NCBI RefSeq assembly: GCF_001424485.1
Contig: NZ_LMQC01000020.1
Location: forward strand, 372,001-436,000
Length of the DNA: 64,000 nt
Source of the DNA: Modestobacter sp. Leaf380
Lineage (GTDB): Bacteria; Actinomycetota; Actinomycetes; Mycobacteriales; Geodermatophilaceae
Direction: 5' to 3'
Program-made: the position numbers and the translations under genes
Notes under the pieces: generated by a model
What the model was told of the DNA's origin: nothing
The model's input: only the letters and a program-made list of their open reading frames with translations
Databases searched by the model: none
Shown: positions 25,220-33,584 of the stretch, piece by piece
How the letters are laid out: each line of letters opens with the position of its first letter
Numbering within the stretch: the first letter of the stretch is position 1

Positions 25220-26284
25220 ATGGTCACCGTCCCCACAGCCCCTCCCCAGGGAGTCCCCGTGACGATCGCCCCGTCCGCCCCCTCCGTCGTCGGTGACGAG
25301 CGGACCCTCTCCCCGGCGCAGTACGAGGAGTGGGCCGCCGAGGTCCGCCGGCTGGCCGACGAGCGCGGCGCCGTGGTGCTGGCGCACAACTACCAGGTGC
25401 CCGAGATCCAGGACGTCGCCCACCACACCGGGGACTCGCTCTACCTGTCCCGGGTGGCCGCGGAGACCGACGCCCGGGAGATCGTGTTCTGCGGCGTCCA
25501 CTTCATGGCCGAGACCGCGAAGATCCTGTCCCCGGACAAGACGGTGCTGCTGCCCGACCTGGACGCCGGGTGCTCACTGGCGGACTCGATCACCGCCGAG
25601 CAGCTGCGCGAGTGGAAGGCCGAGCACCCCGGCGCCATCGTGGTCAGCTACGTGAACACCACGGCCGCGGTGAAGGCCGAGACCGACGTCTGCTGCACCT
25701 CCTCCAACGCCGCCGACGTCGTCCGGTCGATCCCCGAGGACCGCGAGATCCTCTTCTGCCCGGACCAGTTCCTCGGCGCCCACGTCAAGCGCGTCACCGG
25801 CCGGCAGAACATCCGGATCTGGGCGGGGGAGTGTCACGTGCACGCCGGCATCAGCCCCGCCGACGTGCGGTCGCAGATCGCCGCGCACCCGGACGCCGAG
25901 ATCCTGGTGCACCCCGAGTGCGGCTGCACCACCTCCGTGCTGGACCTGGTCAGCAACGGGGACCTGCCCGCCGACCGGACGCGGGTGCTGTCCACCGGTG
26001 GCATGGCCGACGCCGCGGCGGCGACCCGGGCCAGGCAGGTGCTGGTGGCCACCGAGGTCGGCATCCTGCACCAGCTGCGGGCGCTCAACGGCACCACGGA
26101 CTTCATCCCGATGAACGACCGCGCCGCCTGCCGCTACATGAAGATGATCACCCCGGCGAAGCTGCTGCGGACGCTGCAGACCGGCTACGGCGCGATCGAG
26201 GTGCCCCGCGACGTCGCCGACCGCGCCCGCAAGGCGGTCGAGGCGATGATCGCCATCGGCGACCCGGGCCGCGGCGGGGAGTAG
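25220..26284 (+). CDS. nadA: quinolinate synthase NadA
   Basis: NadA condenses iminoaspartate with dihydroxyacetone phosphate to quinolinate, in de novo NAD synthesis. The 354-residue protein is easily recognised: [63 protein letters not shown] and HPECGC. Three cysteines in FCGVHF, GECHVH and PECGC are the expected ligands of its oxygen-sensitive 4Fe-4S cluster. The gene stands alone here; no nadB or nadC is adjacent, unlike many actinobacteria. Start may be ATG 25220 or GTG 25259, the latter with a better ribosome site (GGGAG). Confidence 0.95.
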   Translation: MVTVPTAPPQGVPVTIAPSAPSVVGDERTLSPAQYEEWAAEVRRLADERGAVVLAHNYQVPEIQDVAHHTGDSLYLSRVAAETDAREIVFCGVHFMAETAKILSPDKTVLLPDLDAGCSLADSITAEQLREWKAEHPGAIVVSYVNTTAAVKAETDVCCTSSNAADVVRSIPEDREILFCPDQFLGAHVKRVTGRQNIRIWAGECHVHAGISPADVRSQIAAHPDAEILVHPECGCTTSVLDLVSNGDLPADRTRVLSTGGMADAAAATRARQVLVATEVGILHQLRALNGTTDFIPMNDRAACRYMKMITPAKLLRTLQTGYGAIEVPRDVADRARKAVEAMIAIGDPGRGGE

Positions 26285-26303
26285 CCCCGCCCCGCCGTGG
26301 CGA

Positions 26304-26372
26304 GGAGCCCCGCCCCGCTGCGGCATGGAGCCCCGCCCCGCTGCGGCATGGAGCCCCGCCCCGCCTCGGCAT
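26304..26372. repeat. three tandem 23-bp repeats
   Basis: Unit GGAGCCCCGCCCCGCTGCGG plus CAT is repeated at 26304-26326, 26327-26349 and 26350-26372. The last copy has CT for TG in the middle, and a diverged fourth copy precedes at about 26281-26303. Units are contiguous, without spacers. The third unit merges into the left arm of the long hairpin that follows. Confidence 0.85.
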
Positions 26373-26434
26373 GGGATCCCCCGCATACGGCTGGCGCCCT
26401 CAGCGATATGCGGGGGATCCCATGCCGAGGCGGG
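26360..26434. terminator. 28-bp perfect hairpin between convergent nadA and SLC13-like gene
   Basis: The left arm 26360-26387 and right arm 26407-26434 are exactly complementary over 28 bp around a 19-base loop. Position between two convergent stops (26284 and 26440) fits a bidirectional terminator; the arm length is unusual for one. Confidence 0.75.
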
Positions 26435-26439
26435 TGGGG

Positions 26440-27690
26440 TCAGAGCTGGAGGGCGGCCCAGAGGGCGACGGTGGCCAGTACCAGGGTCAGCGGCACGGTG
26501 GCCAGGCCGACCAGGCTGAACCGGGCCGCGCCGGGTGACTCGCCGCCCGATGCCGCGAAGACCCGCCGCCACAGCAGGTTGGCCAGCGACCCCACGTAGG
26601 TCAGGTTCGGGCCGACGTTCACCCCGATGAGCACCGCGAGCAGCGTCGGTGTGCTGCCGACCGCGGCGGCGGGCAGCAGGGCCAGGGTCGCCGGGAGGTT
26701 GTTGAGCAGGTTCGCGACCACCGCGGCGACGGCGGCGACGCCGAGCAGCGCCAGCAGGTCGTCCCCGGCCGGCAGCACCGCGGTCAGCAGCCGCTCCAGG
26801 CCGTTCACCTGCAGGGCCAGCACGATGACGGCCAGGCCGAACACGAACAGCGCGAACGGCAGGTTGGCCGCCGTCACCAGGTCGCCGAGCCCGGTCCGCC
26901 GCGTGCCCAGCTGCCTGCCGGCCAGCACCAGCACGCCCAGGAGCGCCGGCCAGACCGGTGAGAGCCCGGTCAGCGAGGCGACGCCGAAGCCCAGCACGGT
27001 CAGCCCGACGACGACCAGCGCGAGCACGGGGGGCGGGGGCACCTCGTGCACCGGGTCGCCGACGGGCACCCGCAGGTCGGCCCGGAACAACCAGCGCAGC
27101 ACCGCGTACTCGACCAGCACGGCCACCACCCAGGGAGCGGCCATCAGGGCGGTGAAGTGCAGGAAGGTCAGCCCGGTCGCGGCGAACGCGAGCAGGTTGG
27201 TCAGGTTGGAGACCGGCATCAGCAGGGACGCCGAGTTGGCCAGGTGGCCGGCGGCGTAGGCGTGCGGCCGGGAGGGCACCCGCATCCGGGCGGCGGTGGC
27301 GAGCACGACCGGGGTCAGCAGGACGACGGTGGCGTCCAGGCTGAGCACCGCGGTGACGACGGCGGACAGCGCCACCACCCGCACCAGCAGGCCCTGCGGC
27401 GAGCGGCCGGCCCGCCGCGCGGTGACCGCGGCCGACCAGGTGAACAGGCCCTCCCGGTCGGCGAGGTCGGCCAGCAGCAGGATCACCACGAGGAACCCGA
27501 CGGTGGGGGCGACCTCGCGGACGGTGGCCTCGGCGTCGGGCCAGCCGACGACGCCCAGCGCGGTCAGCAGCACAGCCCCGGGGACGGCGATGGCCGCACC
27601 GGGGACCCGGGGGGAGTCGACGACGGCGGCGACCAGGCTGGCCACCAGCAGCACCCCGGCGACGACCAGGGCGACTGCGTCGACGGTCAC
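26440..27690 (-). CDS. SLC13/ArsB-type anion permease
   Basis: A 416-residue polytopic membrane protein with about ten to twelve helices. It matches the ion-transporter superfamily that includes ArsB, NhaD and dicarboxylate carriers. Two inverted halves are suggested by SLLMPVSNLTNLL in the first and NLLNNLPATLALLPA and GVNVGPNLTYVGSLANLLWRR in the second, the Asn-rich re-entrant loops typical of this fold. No arsenic genes (arsR, arsC) are nearby, so the substrate is uncertain. GTG at 27688-27690 overlaps the stop of the TauE/SafE gene (GTGA), making a two-gene transport operon. Confidence 0.8.
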   Translation of the reverse strand: MTVDAVALVVAGVLLVASLVAAVVDSPRVPGAAIAVPGAVLLTALGVVGWPDAEATVREVAPTVGFLVVILLLADLADREGLFTWSAAVTARRAGRSPQGLLVRVVALSAVVTAVLSLDATVVLLTPVVLATAARMRVPSRPHAYAAGHLANSASLLMPVSNLTNLLAFAATGLTFLHFTALMAAPWVVAVLVEYAVLRWLFRADLRVPVGDPVHEVPPPPVLALVVVGLTVLGFGVASLTGLSPVWPALLGVLVLAGRQLGTRRTGLGDLVTAANLPFALFVFGLAVIVLALQVNGLERLLTAVLPAGDDLLALLGVAAVAAVVANLLNNLPATLALLPAAAVGSTPTLLAVLIGVNVGPNLTYVGSLANLLWRRVFAASGGESPGAARFSLVGLATVPLTLVLATVALWAALQL

Positions 27691-28442
27691 GCGCGCAGGA
27701 AGAGGTAGACCGCGACCGCGACGCCGAAGACCACGATGAACGCCCGCAGCGGGTTGCTGGGGATCCTGGAGGCGACCCGGGCACCGAGGAACCCGCCGAC
27801 CAGCGCGGCCGGCGCGCAGACCGCGACCAGCAGCCAGTCGACCGGCCCGAAGAACCCGAAGACGACGACGGTGGTGCTGGCGGTGACCAGCGCCAGCAGG
27901 CTCTTGATCGCGTTGGCCAGCTTCAGGCGGCCCAGCCCGACCGCCAGCACCGCGGTGAGGATGACGCCGAGGGCACCGCCGAAGTAGCCGCCGTAGACAC
28001 AGGCCAGGAACACCACGACGTACAGCCAGACCGGGTCGCGGCGCTCGCCGTCGGTCTCGGCTGCCTTCAGCCTCCGGGTCAGCAGGGGCTGGAACCCGAT
28101 GAGCAGGCTGGCCAGCAGCACCAGCACCGGCACCACCGTGTCGAAGGCCGAGGACGGCGTGGTCAGCAGCAGGATGCTCCCCGCCGTCCCGCCGAGCACC
28201 GCGGCCACCGACATGGCCACCAGCCGGCGGCGCTGCCCGCGGTAGTGGTCGCGGAACCCGATGACCGCGCCCAGGTAGCCCGGCCACTGGGCGACGGAGT
28301 TGGTGACGTTCGCGGCCACCGTGGGGAGCCCGAGGGCGACCAGGGTGGGGAAGAGGATCAGCGAACCACCGCCGGCGACGGAGTTGACGCCCCCGGCGAG
28401 CAGGGCCACCCCCGCGGCGATGAGGAGGTCGACGGCGGACAC
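27687..28442 (-). CDS. TauE/SafE-family membrane exporter
   Basis: A 251-residue membrane protein with about eight helices, member of the TauE/SafE family associated with export of sulfite or sulfonates and other organic anions. Signature segments are the N-terminal AGGVNSVAGGGSLILFPTLVALGLP and the repeated-half VYGGYFGGALGVILTAVLAVG. First gene of the two-gene minus-strand operon with the SLC13-like permease. GTG start at 28440-28442, close to the divergent DoxX-like gene. No sulfur-metabolism gene is adjacent, so substrate is a guess. Confidence 0.85.
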   Translation of the reverse strand: MSAVDLLIAAGVALLAGGVNSVAGGGSLILFPTLVALGLPTVAANVTNSVAQWPGYLGAVIGFRDHYRGQRRRLVAMSVAAVLGGTAGSILLLTTPSSAFDTVVPVLVLLASLLIGFQPLLTRRLKAAETDGERRDPVWLYVVVFLACVYGGYFGGALGVILTAVLAVGLGRLKLANAIKSLLALVTASTTVVVFGFFGPVDWLLVAVCAPAALVGGFLGARVASRIPSNPLRAFIVVFGVAVAVYLFLRA

Positions 28443-28454
28443 GACCGGCGAGCC

Positions 28455-28460
28455 TACGGT
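28455..28460 (+). promoter_or_regulatory. candidate -10 box (TACGGT) for a leaderless start
   Basis: TACGGT ends six bases before the ATG at 28467 with no ribosome site between, fitting a leaderless mRNA for the DoxX-like gene. Confidence 0.45.
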
Positions 28461-28466
28461 CACCCC

Positions 28467-28820
28467 ATGGGGATCGACGTGCGTGCAGCAGGACTGGCCG
28501 TGGCGCTGGGCGGGTCGGGGGTGCTGCACCTGGTCCGGCCGCGGACCTTCGACTGGATGGTGCCGCCGGAGCTGGGCCCGGCCCGGCCGTGGGTGACCGG
28601 CAGCGGGGTGGCGGAGCTGGCGACGGCGGGGCTGCTCGCCGTCCCCGGCACGCGGTGGCTGGGTGGCTGGGCCGCCGCGGGCCTGCTGGCGGCCTTCGTC
28701 CCGGCGCACCTGCACACGGTGCGTGCGCTGCGCGGGCGGCGGCGGACGGTGGCGCTGGCCCGGCTGCCCTTCCAGGTGCCCATGGTGGCCGCCGCCCTCC
28801 GGGTCGCCAGGTCGAGGTGA
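28467..28820 (+). CDS. small DoxX-like membrane protein
   Basis: A 117-residue protein with about three to four predicted membrane helices (about 5-20, 45-62, 67-85, 100-115). The GGSGVLHLVRP opening and the WVTGSGVAELATAGLLAVPGTR segment resemble the DoxX-like family of small integral membrane proteins. Function unknown; some relatives take part in thiol-redox complexes. It stands alone between the divergent TauE gene and the iron-regulated binding protein. Confidence 0.65.
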   Translation: MGIDVRAAGLAVALGGSGVLHLVRPRTFDWMVPPELGPARPWVTGSGVAELATAGLLAVPGTRWLGGWAAAGLLAAFVPAHLHTVRALRGRRRTVALARLPFQVPMVAAALRVARSR

Positions 28821-28830
28821 GGGTCGCCTA

Positions 28831-28853
28831 AGGTAGGTGAGCCTCACCTACCT
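28831..28853. promoter_or_regulatory. iron box (DtxR/IdeR-type operator)
   Basis: AGGTAGGTGAG, C, CTCACCTACCT is a 23-bp perfect palindrome that fits the actinobacterial iron box (TTAGGTTAGSCTAACCTAA class). It ends 17 bp before the start of the siderophore-binding protein gene, where an iron-loaded DtxR/IdeR/DmdR repressor would block transcription. Confidence 0.85.
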
Positions 28854-28870
28854 GACCTTCGGAGAACACC

Positions 28871-29935
28871 GTGTCCTCTCGCACCACCCGACGCCGGCTC
28901 GCGCCGGTCGCCGCCCTCGTCACCAGTGCCGCCCTGGTCCTCACCGCGTGCGGGGGCAGCAGCAGTGACGACTCCGACGCCGCGGCGACGGCGTCGTCCT
29001 CCGGTGGTGCCGAGGAGGGTGCCTTCCCGGTGACCATCGAGCACACGTTCGGTGAGACCACCATCGAGGAGGAACCCACCCGGGTGGTCACCGTCGGGCT
29101 CAAGGAGCAGGACGACCTGCTCGCGCTGGGCGTCGTCCCGGTCGCCACGTCGGCCTGGCTGGACGACACCCCGGGCGCGGTCTACCCGTGGGCCGAGGAC
29201 CTGCTCGGGGACGCCGAGACGCCGACGTTGATCGACAACCTGTCCAACGGCATCCAGTTCGAGCAGATCGCCGCCGAGCAGCCCGACCTGATCATCGCCC
29301 TGTACGCCGGGCTGACCCAGGAGGACTTCGACACCCTGTCGGCGATCGCGCCGGTCGTCGCGCAGCCCGGTGACGTGCCCAGCTACGGGATCAGCTGGCA
29401 GGACGAGCTGACCTCGGTCGGGCTGGCCGTGGGCCGCCCGGAGGCCGCCGAGGAGCTGGTCACCGAGACCGAGGCGACGATCGCGCAGTACGCCGCGGAC
29501 AACCCCGACCTGGCCGGGCAGACCGCGGCGGTGGCCGCGCCCTTCGAGGGCGTGTACGTCTACGGCCCGACCGACCCGCGCAGCCGGCTGATGACCGACC
29601 TCGGGATGGTCTACCCCGAGGAGCTCACCGCGCAGCTGCCCGATGCCTTCGGCGGCAACATCAGCGCCGAGCGGGTCGACCTGCTGGACCTCGACGCCCT
29701 CGTCTGGCTGGCCGACGTCGGCGACGAGCAGGACGCCATCACCTCCAACGGCGCCTACGCGGCGCTCCCGGTCGCCACCGAGGGCCGGGCGTTCTACGTC
29801 CCCGGCTCCGACGACTACGGCACGGCGTTCTCCTTCGTCACGGCGCTGAGCCTGCCCTTCATCTACGAGCGGCTCGTCCCGCAGCTGCTCGCGGCGACCG
29901 ACGGCGACCCCGCCACCGAGGTCCCCGCCGCCTGA
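28871..29935 (+). CDS. iron-siderophore ABC transporter, substrate-binding lipoprotein
   Basis: A 354-residue secreted lipoprotein of the FecB/FhuD family that captures ferric siderophores at the cell surface. Signal peptide with lipobox ALVLTAC (Cys about 27), then a Ser/Asp/Ala-rich linker. The mature part has VTIEHTFGETTIEEEPTRVVTVGLKEQDDLLALG (N-lobe start, here in fragments), FEQIAAEQPDLIIALYAG, and a C-terminal lobe. No permease or ATPase gene follows, so partners must be encoded elsewhere. Expression is very likely iron-repressed through the palindrome at 28831-28853. GTG start behind a GGAG site. A hairpin at 29947-29983 ends the unit. Confidence 0.92.
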   Translation: MSSRTTRRRLAPVAALVTSAALVLTACGGSSSDDSDAAATASSSGGAEEGAFPVTIEHTFGETTIEEEPTRVVTVGLKEQDDLLALGVVPVATSAWLDDTPGAVYPWAEDLLGDAETPTLIDNLSNGIQFEQIAAEQPDLIIALYAGLTQEDFDTLSAIAPVVAQPGDVPSYGISWQDELTSVGLAVGRPEAAEELVTETEATIAQYAADNPDLAGQTAAVAAPFEGVYVYGPTDPRSRLMTDLGMVYPEELTAQLPDAFGGNISAERVDLLDLDALVWLADVGDEQDAITSNGAYAALPVATEGRAFYVPGSDDYGTAFSFVTALSLPFIYERLVPQLLAATDGDPATEVPAA

Positions 29936-29946
29936 CCCCTCCCCGG

Positions 29947-29983
29947 CCTGCGGGAGTGCTGTGACCACCAGCACTTCCGCAGG
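29947..29983 (+). terminator. hairpin after the siderophore-binding protein gene
   Basis: Arms CCTGCGGGAGTGCTG and CAGCACTTCCGCAGG form a 15-bp stem with one G-T pair around a seven-base loop, 11 bp after the stop. No U-tract. Confidence 0.7.
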
Positions 29984-30042
29984 TCGGGACAGTGGGGCCC
30001 CGGAGCGGTTGACCAGGGCAACGACCGGGCATGCTGGGCGCC

Positions 30043-31581
30043 ATGCGCAAGTGGTGGCCGCTCGTCGCGGTCTGTGCCGGCACGTTCATGCTGCTCATCG
30101 ACGTCACGATCGTGAACGTCGCGCTGCCCGACATCGCCTCGTCCCTGGGGACGTCGTTCGACCAGCTGCAGTGGGTCGTCGACGTCTACGCCCTGGCGCT
30201 CGCCGCGCTGGTGCTGGGCGCGGGCTCGCTGGCCGACCTGTACGGCCGGCGGCGGCTCTACCTGTCCGGGCTCGTGCTCTTCGCGGTCAGCTCGCTGGCC
30301 TGCGGCCTCGCGCCGGACGCCGGCCTGCTCATCGCGGCCCGCGCGGTGCAGGGCATCGGTGCCGCGGCCATGTTCGCCACCACCATCGCGCTGATCAACG
30401 CGATCTACACCGGCCGGGACCGGGGGACCGCCTTCGGCATCTGGGGTGCCGTCGTCGGTGCCGCCGCTGCGGCCGGCCCCATCCTGGGCGGCCTGCTCAC
30501 CGAGCTGTCCTGGCGCTGGATCTTCCTGGTCAACCTGCCGATCTGCGTGTTCGCCGTCGTGCTGACCCTGCGGGTGGTCGCCGAGTCCAAGCAGTCCGGC
30601 GCCCCGCAGCCCGACGTCCCGGGCATCGCCGCGTTCACCGTGGGTGCGGGCGCGGTCGTCTACGGCCTGGTCGAGGCCGCTGCCAACGGCTGGTCGTCGG
30701 TCGGCTCGTGGGGCCCGATCGTGGCCGGTGTCGCGGTGCTGGCCGGGTGGGTGTTCCTCGAGCTGCACCGCGAGGCGCCGATGCTGGACCTGCGGCTGTT
30801 CCGCAGCGGCCGGTTCAGCGGCATCATGATCGGCTCGCTGCTGCTGAACCTGTCCGCGTTCGCCGGCAGCCTGTACCTCTCGCTGTGGCTGCAGTCGATC
30901 CTGGGGCTGAGCCCGCTGCAGGCCGGGGCGGTGTTCATCCCGCTGTCGGCGGTCTCCTTCGCCACCGCCGCGCTCACCGGCCGGCTGCTGTCCGACGCAC
31001 CGCCGCGCGTCACCCTGACGATCGGGCTGGCCGTCATCGGCATCGGCAGCCTGCTGATGGCCCGGGTCGACGCCGGGGCCAGCTGGGGGATCCTCGTGCC
31101 CGGCCTGGCCGTGCTGGGTCTGGGCGTCGGCATCTCCAACCCCGTGGTGACGTCGGCCGCGCTGTCCTCGGTGCCGCGGGAGCGCAGCGGGATGGCCTCC
31201 GGTGCGGTCAACACCGCCCGCCAGCTGGGCTTCGCGGTCGGCGTCGCCGTCCTGGGGTCGGTCTTCTCCGCCGGCGCCACGGCCCGGCTCACCGACGGCG
31301 GCGCGCCCGACCCGGCCGGGACGGCATCCGCACTGTCCGGCGGGCAGGCCCAGCAGATCGTCGGTTCCGCGCCCGAGGAGGCCCGGGCGGGGCTGACCGA
31401 CCTGCTGACCGCCGCCTACGCCGACGGGCTGCGCGACGTCCTGCTGGTCGCCGGCGCGGCCGGGCTCGTCGGGGCGCTGCTGGTCGTGCTCATGGTCCGC
31501 GGGCCCGTCCCGCGGAGCGCCCGCCCCGGCGACGGCGAGCGGTCCGCCGACCGGACGCCGGAGGCCACGCCCACCCACTGA
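30043..31581 (+). CDS. MFS multidrug exporter, 14-helix DHA2 (EmrB/QacA) type
   Basis: A 512-residue drug:proton antiporter with 14 membrane helices. Helix 1 carries TFMLLIDVTIVNVALPDIA (motif D1 of DHA2), motif A is GSLADLYGRRRLYLSG, and the antiporter motif C is GAVVGAAAAAGPILGGLL. Long final extracytoplasmic loop and a charged C-terminal tail (ARPGDGERSADRTPE). No adjacent regulator, so inducer and substrate are unknown. ATG at 30043 chosen; an ATG four codons upstream (30031) lies within a possible -10 sequence, CATGCT, with TTGACC as -35 at about 30009. Confidence 0.9.
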   Translation: MRKWWPLVAVCAGTFMLLIDVTIVNVALPDIASSLGTSFDQLQWVVDVYALALAALVLGAGSLADLYGRRRLYLSGLVLFAVSSLACGLAPDAGLLIAARAVQGIGAAAMFATTIALINAIYTGRDRGTAFGIWGAVVGAAAAAGPILGGLLTELSWRWIFLVNLPICVFAVVLTLRVVAESKQSGAPQPDVPGIAAFTVGAGAVVYGLVEAAANGWSSVGSWGPIVAGVAVLAGWVFLELHREAPMLDLRLFRSGRFSGIMIGSLLLNLSAFAGSLYLSLWLQSILGLSPLQAGAVFIPLSAVSFATAALTGRLLSDAPPRVTLTIGLAVIGIGSLLMARVDAGASWGILVPGLAVLGLGVGISNPVVTSAALSSVPRERSGMASGAVNTARQLGFAVGVAVLGSVFSAGATARLTDGGAPDPAGTASALSGGQAQQIVGSAPEEARAGLTDLLTAAYADGLRDVLLVAGAAGLVGALLVVLMVRGPVPRSARPGDGERSADRTPEATPTH

Positions 31582-31608
31582 GCCCCGCGACGGGCCAGGA
31601 TGGGCGCC

Positions 31609-32313
31609 GTGCGTGACCTGGTGCTCGTCCACGGTGCGTGGCACGGCGCGTGGTGCTGGCGCCGGGTGCTCCCGCTGCTGGCCGACGCCGGAGCCCGCGC
31701 GGTCACCGTCTCGCTGACCGGGGTGGGGGAGAAGGCGCACCTGCTGGGCCCCGCGGTCACCGTGGCCACCCACGTGGCCGACGTGGTCGCTGCCGTGCGG
31801 GCGGAGGAGTGCCGGGACGCGGTGCTCGTGGGGCACAGCTACGGCGGCGTGCCGGTGACCGCGGCAGCTGACGTGCTCGGTGACGCCGTGGGCCCGCTGG
31901 TCTACGTCGACGCCGTCGTCCCGGCGCCGGGGGAGTGCTGGTCCTCCCTGAGCCCGCCGGAGACGGCGGCCGCGCGCCGGGCCACCATCGCCGCGACCGG
32001 CGCGCTCCCGCCGCCCCCGGCATCCGCCTTCGGGCTCACCGGCGGCGACGCGGCCTGGGTCGACCGCCGGCAGACCCCGCAGCCCGGCGGGGTCTACGAC
32101 GACCCGGTCGACTTCTCCCTGCCGCGCTGGCTGGCCCGGTCCCGCACCTTCCTGGACTGCACCACCCCACCGCTGCCGACCATCGACCCCTCCCGGGCGC
32201 GGGTGCGGTCCCAGCCCGGCTGGGACGTGGTGGAGCTGGCCACCGGGCGCGACCCGATGGTCAGCGCGCCCGGGCTGCTGGCCGCCGAGCTGCTCCGCGT
32301 CGCCGCCGGCTGA
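31609..32313 (+). CDS. alpha/beta-hydrolase, catalytic histidine apparently replaced by arginine
   Basis: A 234-residue protein of the esterase/MES-like alpha/beta-hydrolase family. The N-terminus LVLVHGAWHGAWCW forms the oxyanion-hole loop and the nucleophile Ser lies in VGHSYGG (about 77-83). In most relatives the catalytic His is in a C-terminal T-G-H-D-x-M motif; here the same motif reads ATGRDPMVSAP, with CGC (Arg) where CAC (His) is expected. The protein may therefore be inactive or use another residue, unless the base is a sequencing error. GTG at 31609 chosen (CAGGAT seven bases upstream, leaderless-like); ATG 31600 is the alternative. Confidence 0.82.
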   Translation: MRDLVLVHGAWHGAWCWRRVLPLLADAGARAVTVSLTGVGEKAHLLGPAVTVATHVADVVAAVRAEECRDAVLVGHSYGGVPVTAAADVLGDAVGPLVYVDAVVPAPGECWSSLSPPETAAARRATIAATGALPPPPASAFGLTGGDAAWVDRRQTPQPGGVYDDPVDFSLPRWLARSRTFLDCTTPPLPTIDPSRARVRSQPGWDVVELATGRDPMVSAPGLLAAELLRVAAG

Positions 32314-32322
32314 CCGGCGGGC

Positions 32323-32328
32323 CAGACT
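32323..32328 (+). promoter_or_regulatory. candidate -10 box (CAGACT) for a leaderless start
   Basis: CAGACT, a near match to TANNNT, is separated by seven bases from the GTG of the PIG-L gene. Confidence 0.3.
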
Positions 32329-32335
32329 CGGGCCC

Positions 32336-33052
32336 GTGCCCGCACCCTTCCCGACCGACTGGTCCCGCGCCCTCGTGGTCGCCGCCCACCCCGACGACAT
32401 CGAGTACGGCGTGGCCGCCGCGGTCGCCGTCTGGACCGACACCGGCCACGAGGTCCGCTACCTGCTGGCCACCCGCGGCGAGGCCGGCATCGCCGGCATG
32501 CCACCGGCGCAGGCCGGGCCGCTGCGCGAGGAGGAGGAACGCCGGTCGGCCGCGGTCGTCGGCGTCACCGAGGTCGAGTTCCTCGACCACCGGGACGGCA
32601 CCCTGGTCGAGGGCCCGGCGCTGCGCCGCGACCTCGCCGCCGCACTCCGCCGGCACCGGCCCGACCTCGTCGTCACCCTGCACGGCGGGGACACCTGGAC
32701 GACGCCCGACGTCACCCCGGCAGCCTGGAACTCCGCCGACCACCGCGCGCTGTCCCGCTCCGTGCTGGACGCCGTCGCCGACGCCGGCAACGAGTGGATC
32801 TTCCCGGACCTGGCCGGCGACCCGTGGTCGGGCGTCGAGTACGTCGCCGTCCAGACGATCGGGGAGCCGCCGCACACCGTCGACGTCACCGCCGGGGTCG
32901 AGCGGGCGGTGGCCTCGCTGGCCGAGCACGCCGTCTACCTGGGGGCACTCAGCGACGACCCGGTCGACGAGCAGGCACGTCGACAGATCGACTCGGCGAC
33001 CCTGACCGAGGACGGCGACCGGCGGGTGGGCTTCCGGCTCTTCTGGGGGTGA
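32336..33052 (+). CDS. PIG-L family zinc deacetylase
   Basis: A 238-residue LmbE/PIG-L deacetylase. Members remove acetyl groups from GlcNAc-containing substrates such as GlcNAc-inositol (mycothiol pathway) or mycothiol conjugates. The zinc-binding AHPDDIE motif is at about 17-23, where His and Asp-Asp bind zinc and act as base. A second zinc His is likely in NSADHRAL (about 138). The protein is shorter than MshB/Mca (about 290-300) and lacks their usual neighbours, so it is better called a general PIG-L deacetylase. GTG start; the next feature is the RNase P RNA 25 bp downstream. Confidence 0.85.
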   Translation: MPAPFPTDWSRALVVAAHPDDIEYGVAAAVAVWTDTGHEVRYLLATRGEAGIAGMPPAQAGPLREEEERRSAAVVGVTEVEFLDHRDGTLVEGPALRRDLAAALRRHRPDLVVTLHGGDTWTTPDVTPAAWNSADHRALSRSVLDAVADAGNEWIFPDLAGDPWSGVEYVAVQTIGEPPHTVDVTAGVERAVASLAEHAVYLGALSDDPVDEQARRQIDSATLTEDGDRRVGFRLFWG

Positions 33053-33063
33053 GCCGGGCCCGG

Positions 33064-33069
33064 TAGGGT
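33064..33069 (+). promoter_or_regulatory. candidate -10 box of rnpB (TAGGGT)
   Basis: TAGGGT lies about eight bases upstream of the first base-paired nucleotide of the RNase P RNA, the expected distance to a transcription start. Confidence 0.45.
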
Positions 33070-33077
33070 CGCGGGCA

Positions 33078-33493
33078 CGACGGACGAGTCGGCTGGGCGG
33101 TCGCGTGGTGCGGGGGAGACCCTGCACCCCGAGGAACGTCCGGGCTCCACAGGGCAGGGTGGTCGTCAACAGCGACCCGGGGTGACCCGCGGGACAGTGC
33201 CACAGAGAACAGACCGCCAGCGGTTCGCCGCTGGTAAGGGTGAAACGGCGGTGTAAGAGACCACCGCACACCGGGTGACCGGTGTGGCTCGGTAAACCCC
33301 ACCCGGAGCAAGGTCAGGAAGGTGCAGCGGTCCGCCGCTGCACTGCGGAGGCGTTCGAGGGCTGCCCGCCCGAGTCTCCGGGTAGACCGCTCGAGCCTGC
33401 GGGCAACCGCAGGCCTAGATGGATGACCGCCCACCGGGACCGCCGCGAGGCGCCCGGGGACAGAACCCGGCGTACAGGCCGACTCGTCCGTCG
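33078..33493 (+). ncRNA. rnpB: RNase P RNA (class A)
   Basis: The catalytic RNA of ribonuclease P, which trims tRNA 5' ends. The terminal P1 helix pairs 33078-33093 perfectly with 33478-33493 over 16 bp. The conserved core is visible: GAGGAACGTCCGGGCTCC at about 33131-33148 (CR-I and P4 5' strand) and ACAGAACCCGGCGTACAGGC at about 33460-33479 (CR-V and P4 3' strand). In between, AGGGCAGGGTGGT, GGACAGTGCCACAGAGAACAG and GGTAAGGGTGAAACGGCGG (in pieces) match P10-P12 and P8-P9. About 416 nt, a normal length. Apparent reading frames across it are spurious. Confidence 0.96.
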
Positions 33494-33584
33494 CCACCCC
33501 GCCGCCCGCGCCCAGGCGCGGTCGCCGTACGCCCCTGGCCCGGTGCGGGGACCGCGCTGGTGGTCGACACGTCCCGTCCGGCAC

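Noticed and set aside
26304-26372. Short regularly spaced repeats resembling a CRISPR array
   Set aside because: The 23-bp units are directly adjacent with no unique spacers and no cas genes nearby, so this is a tandem repeat.
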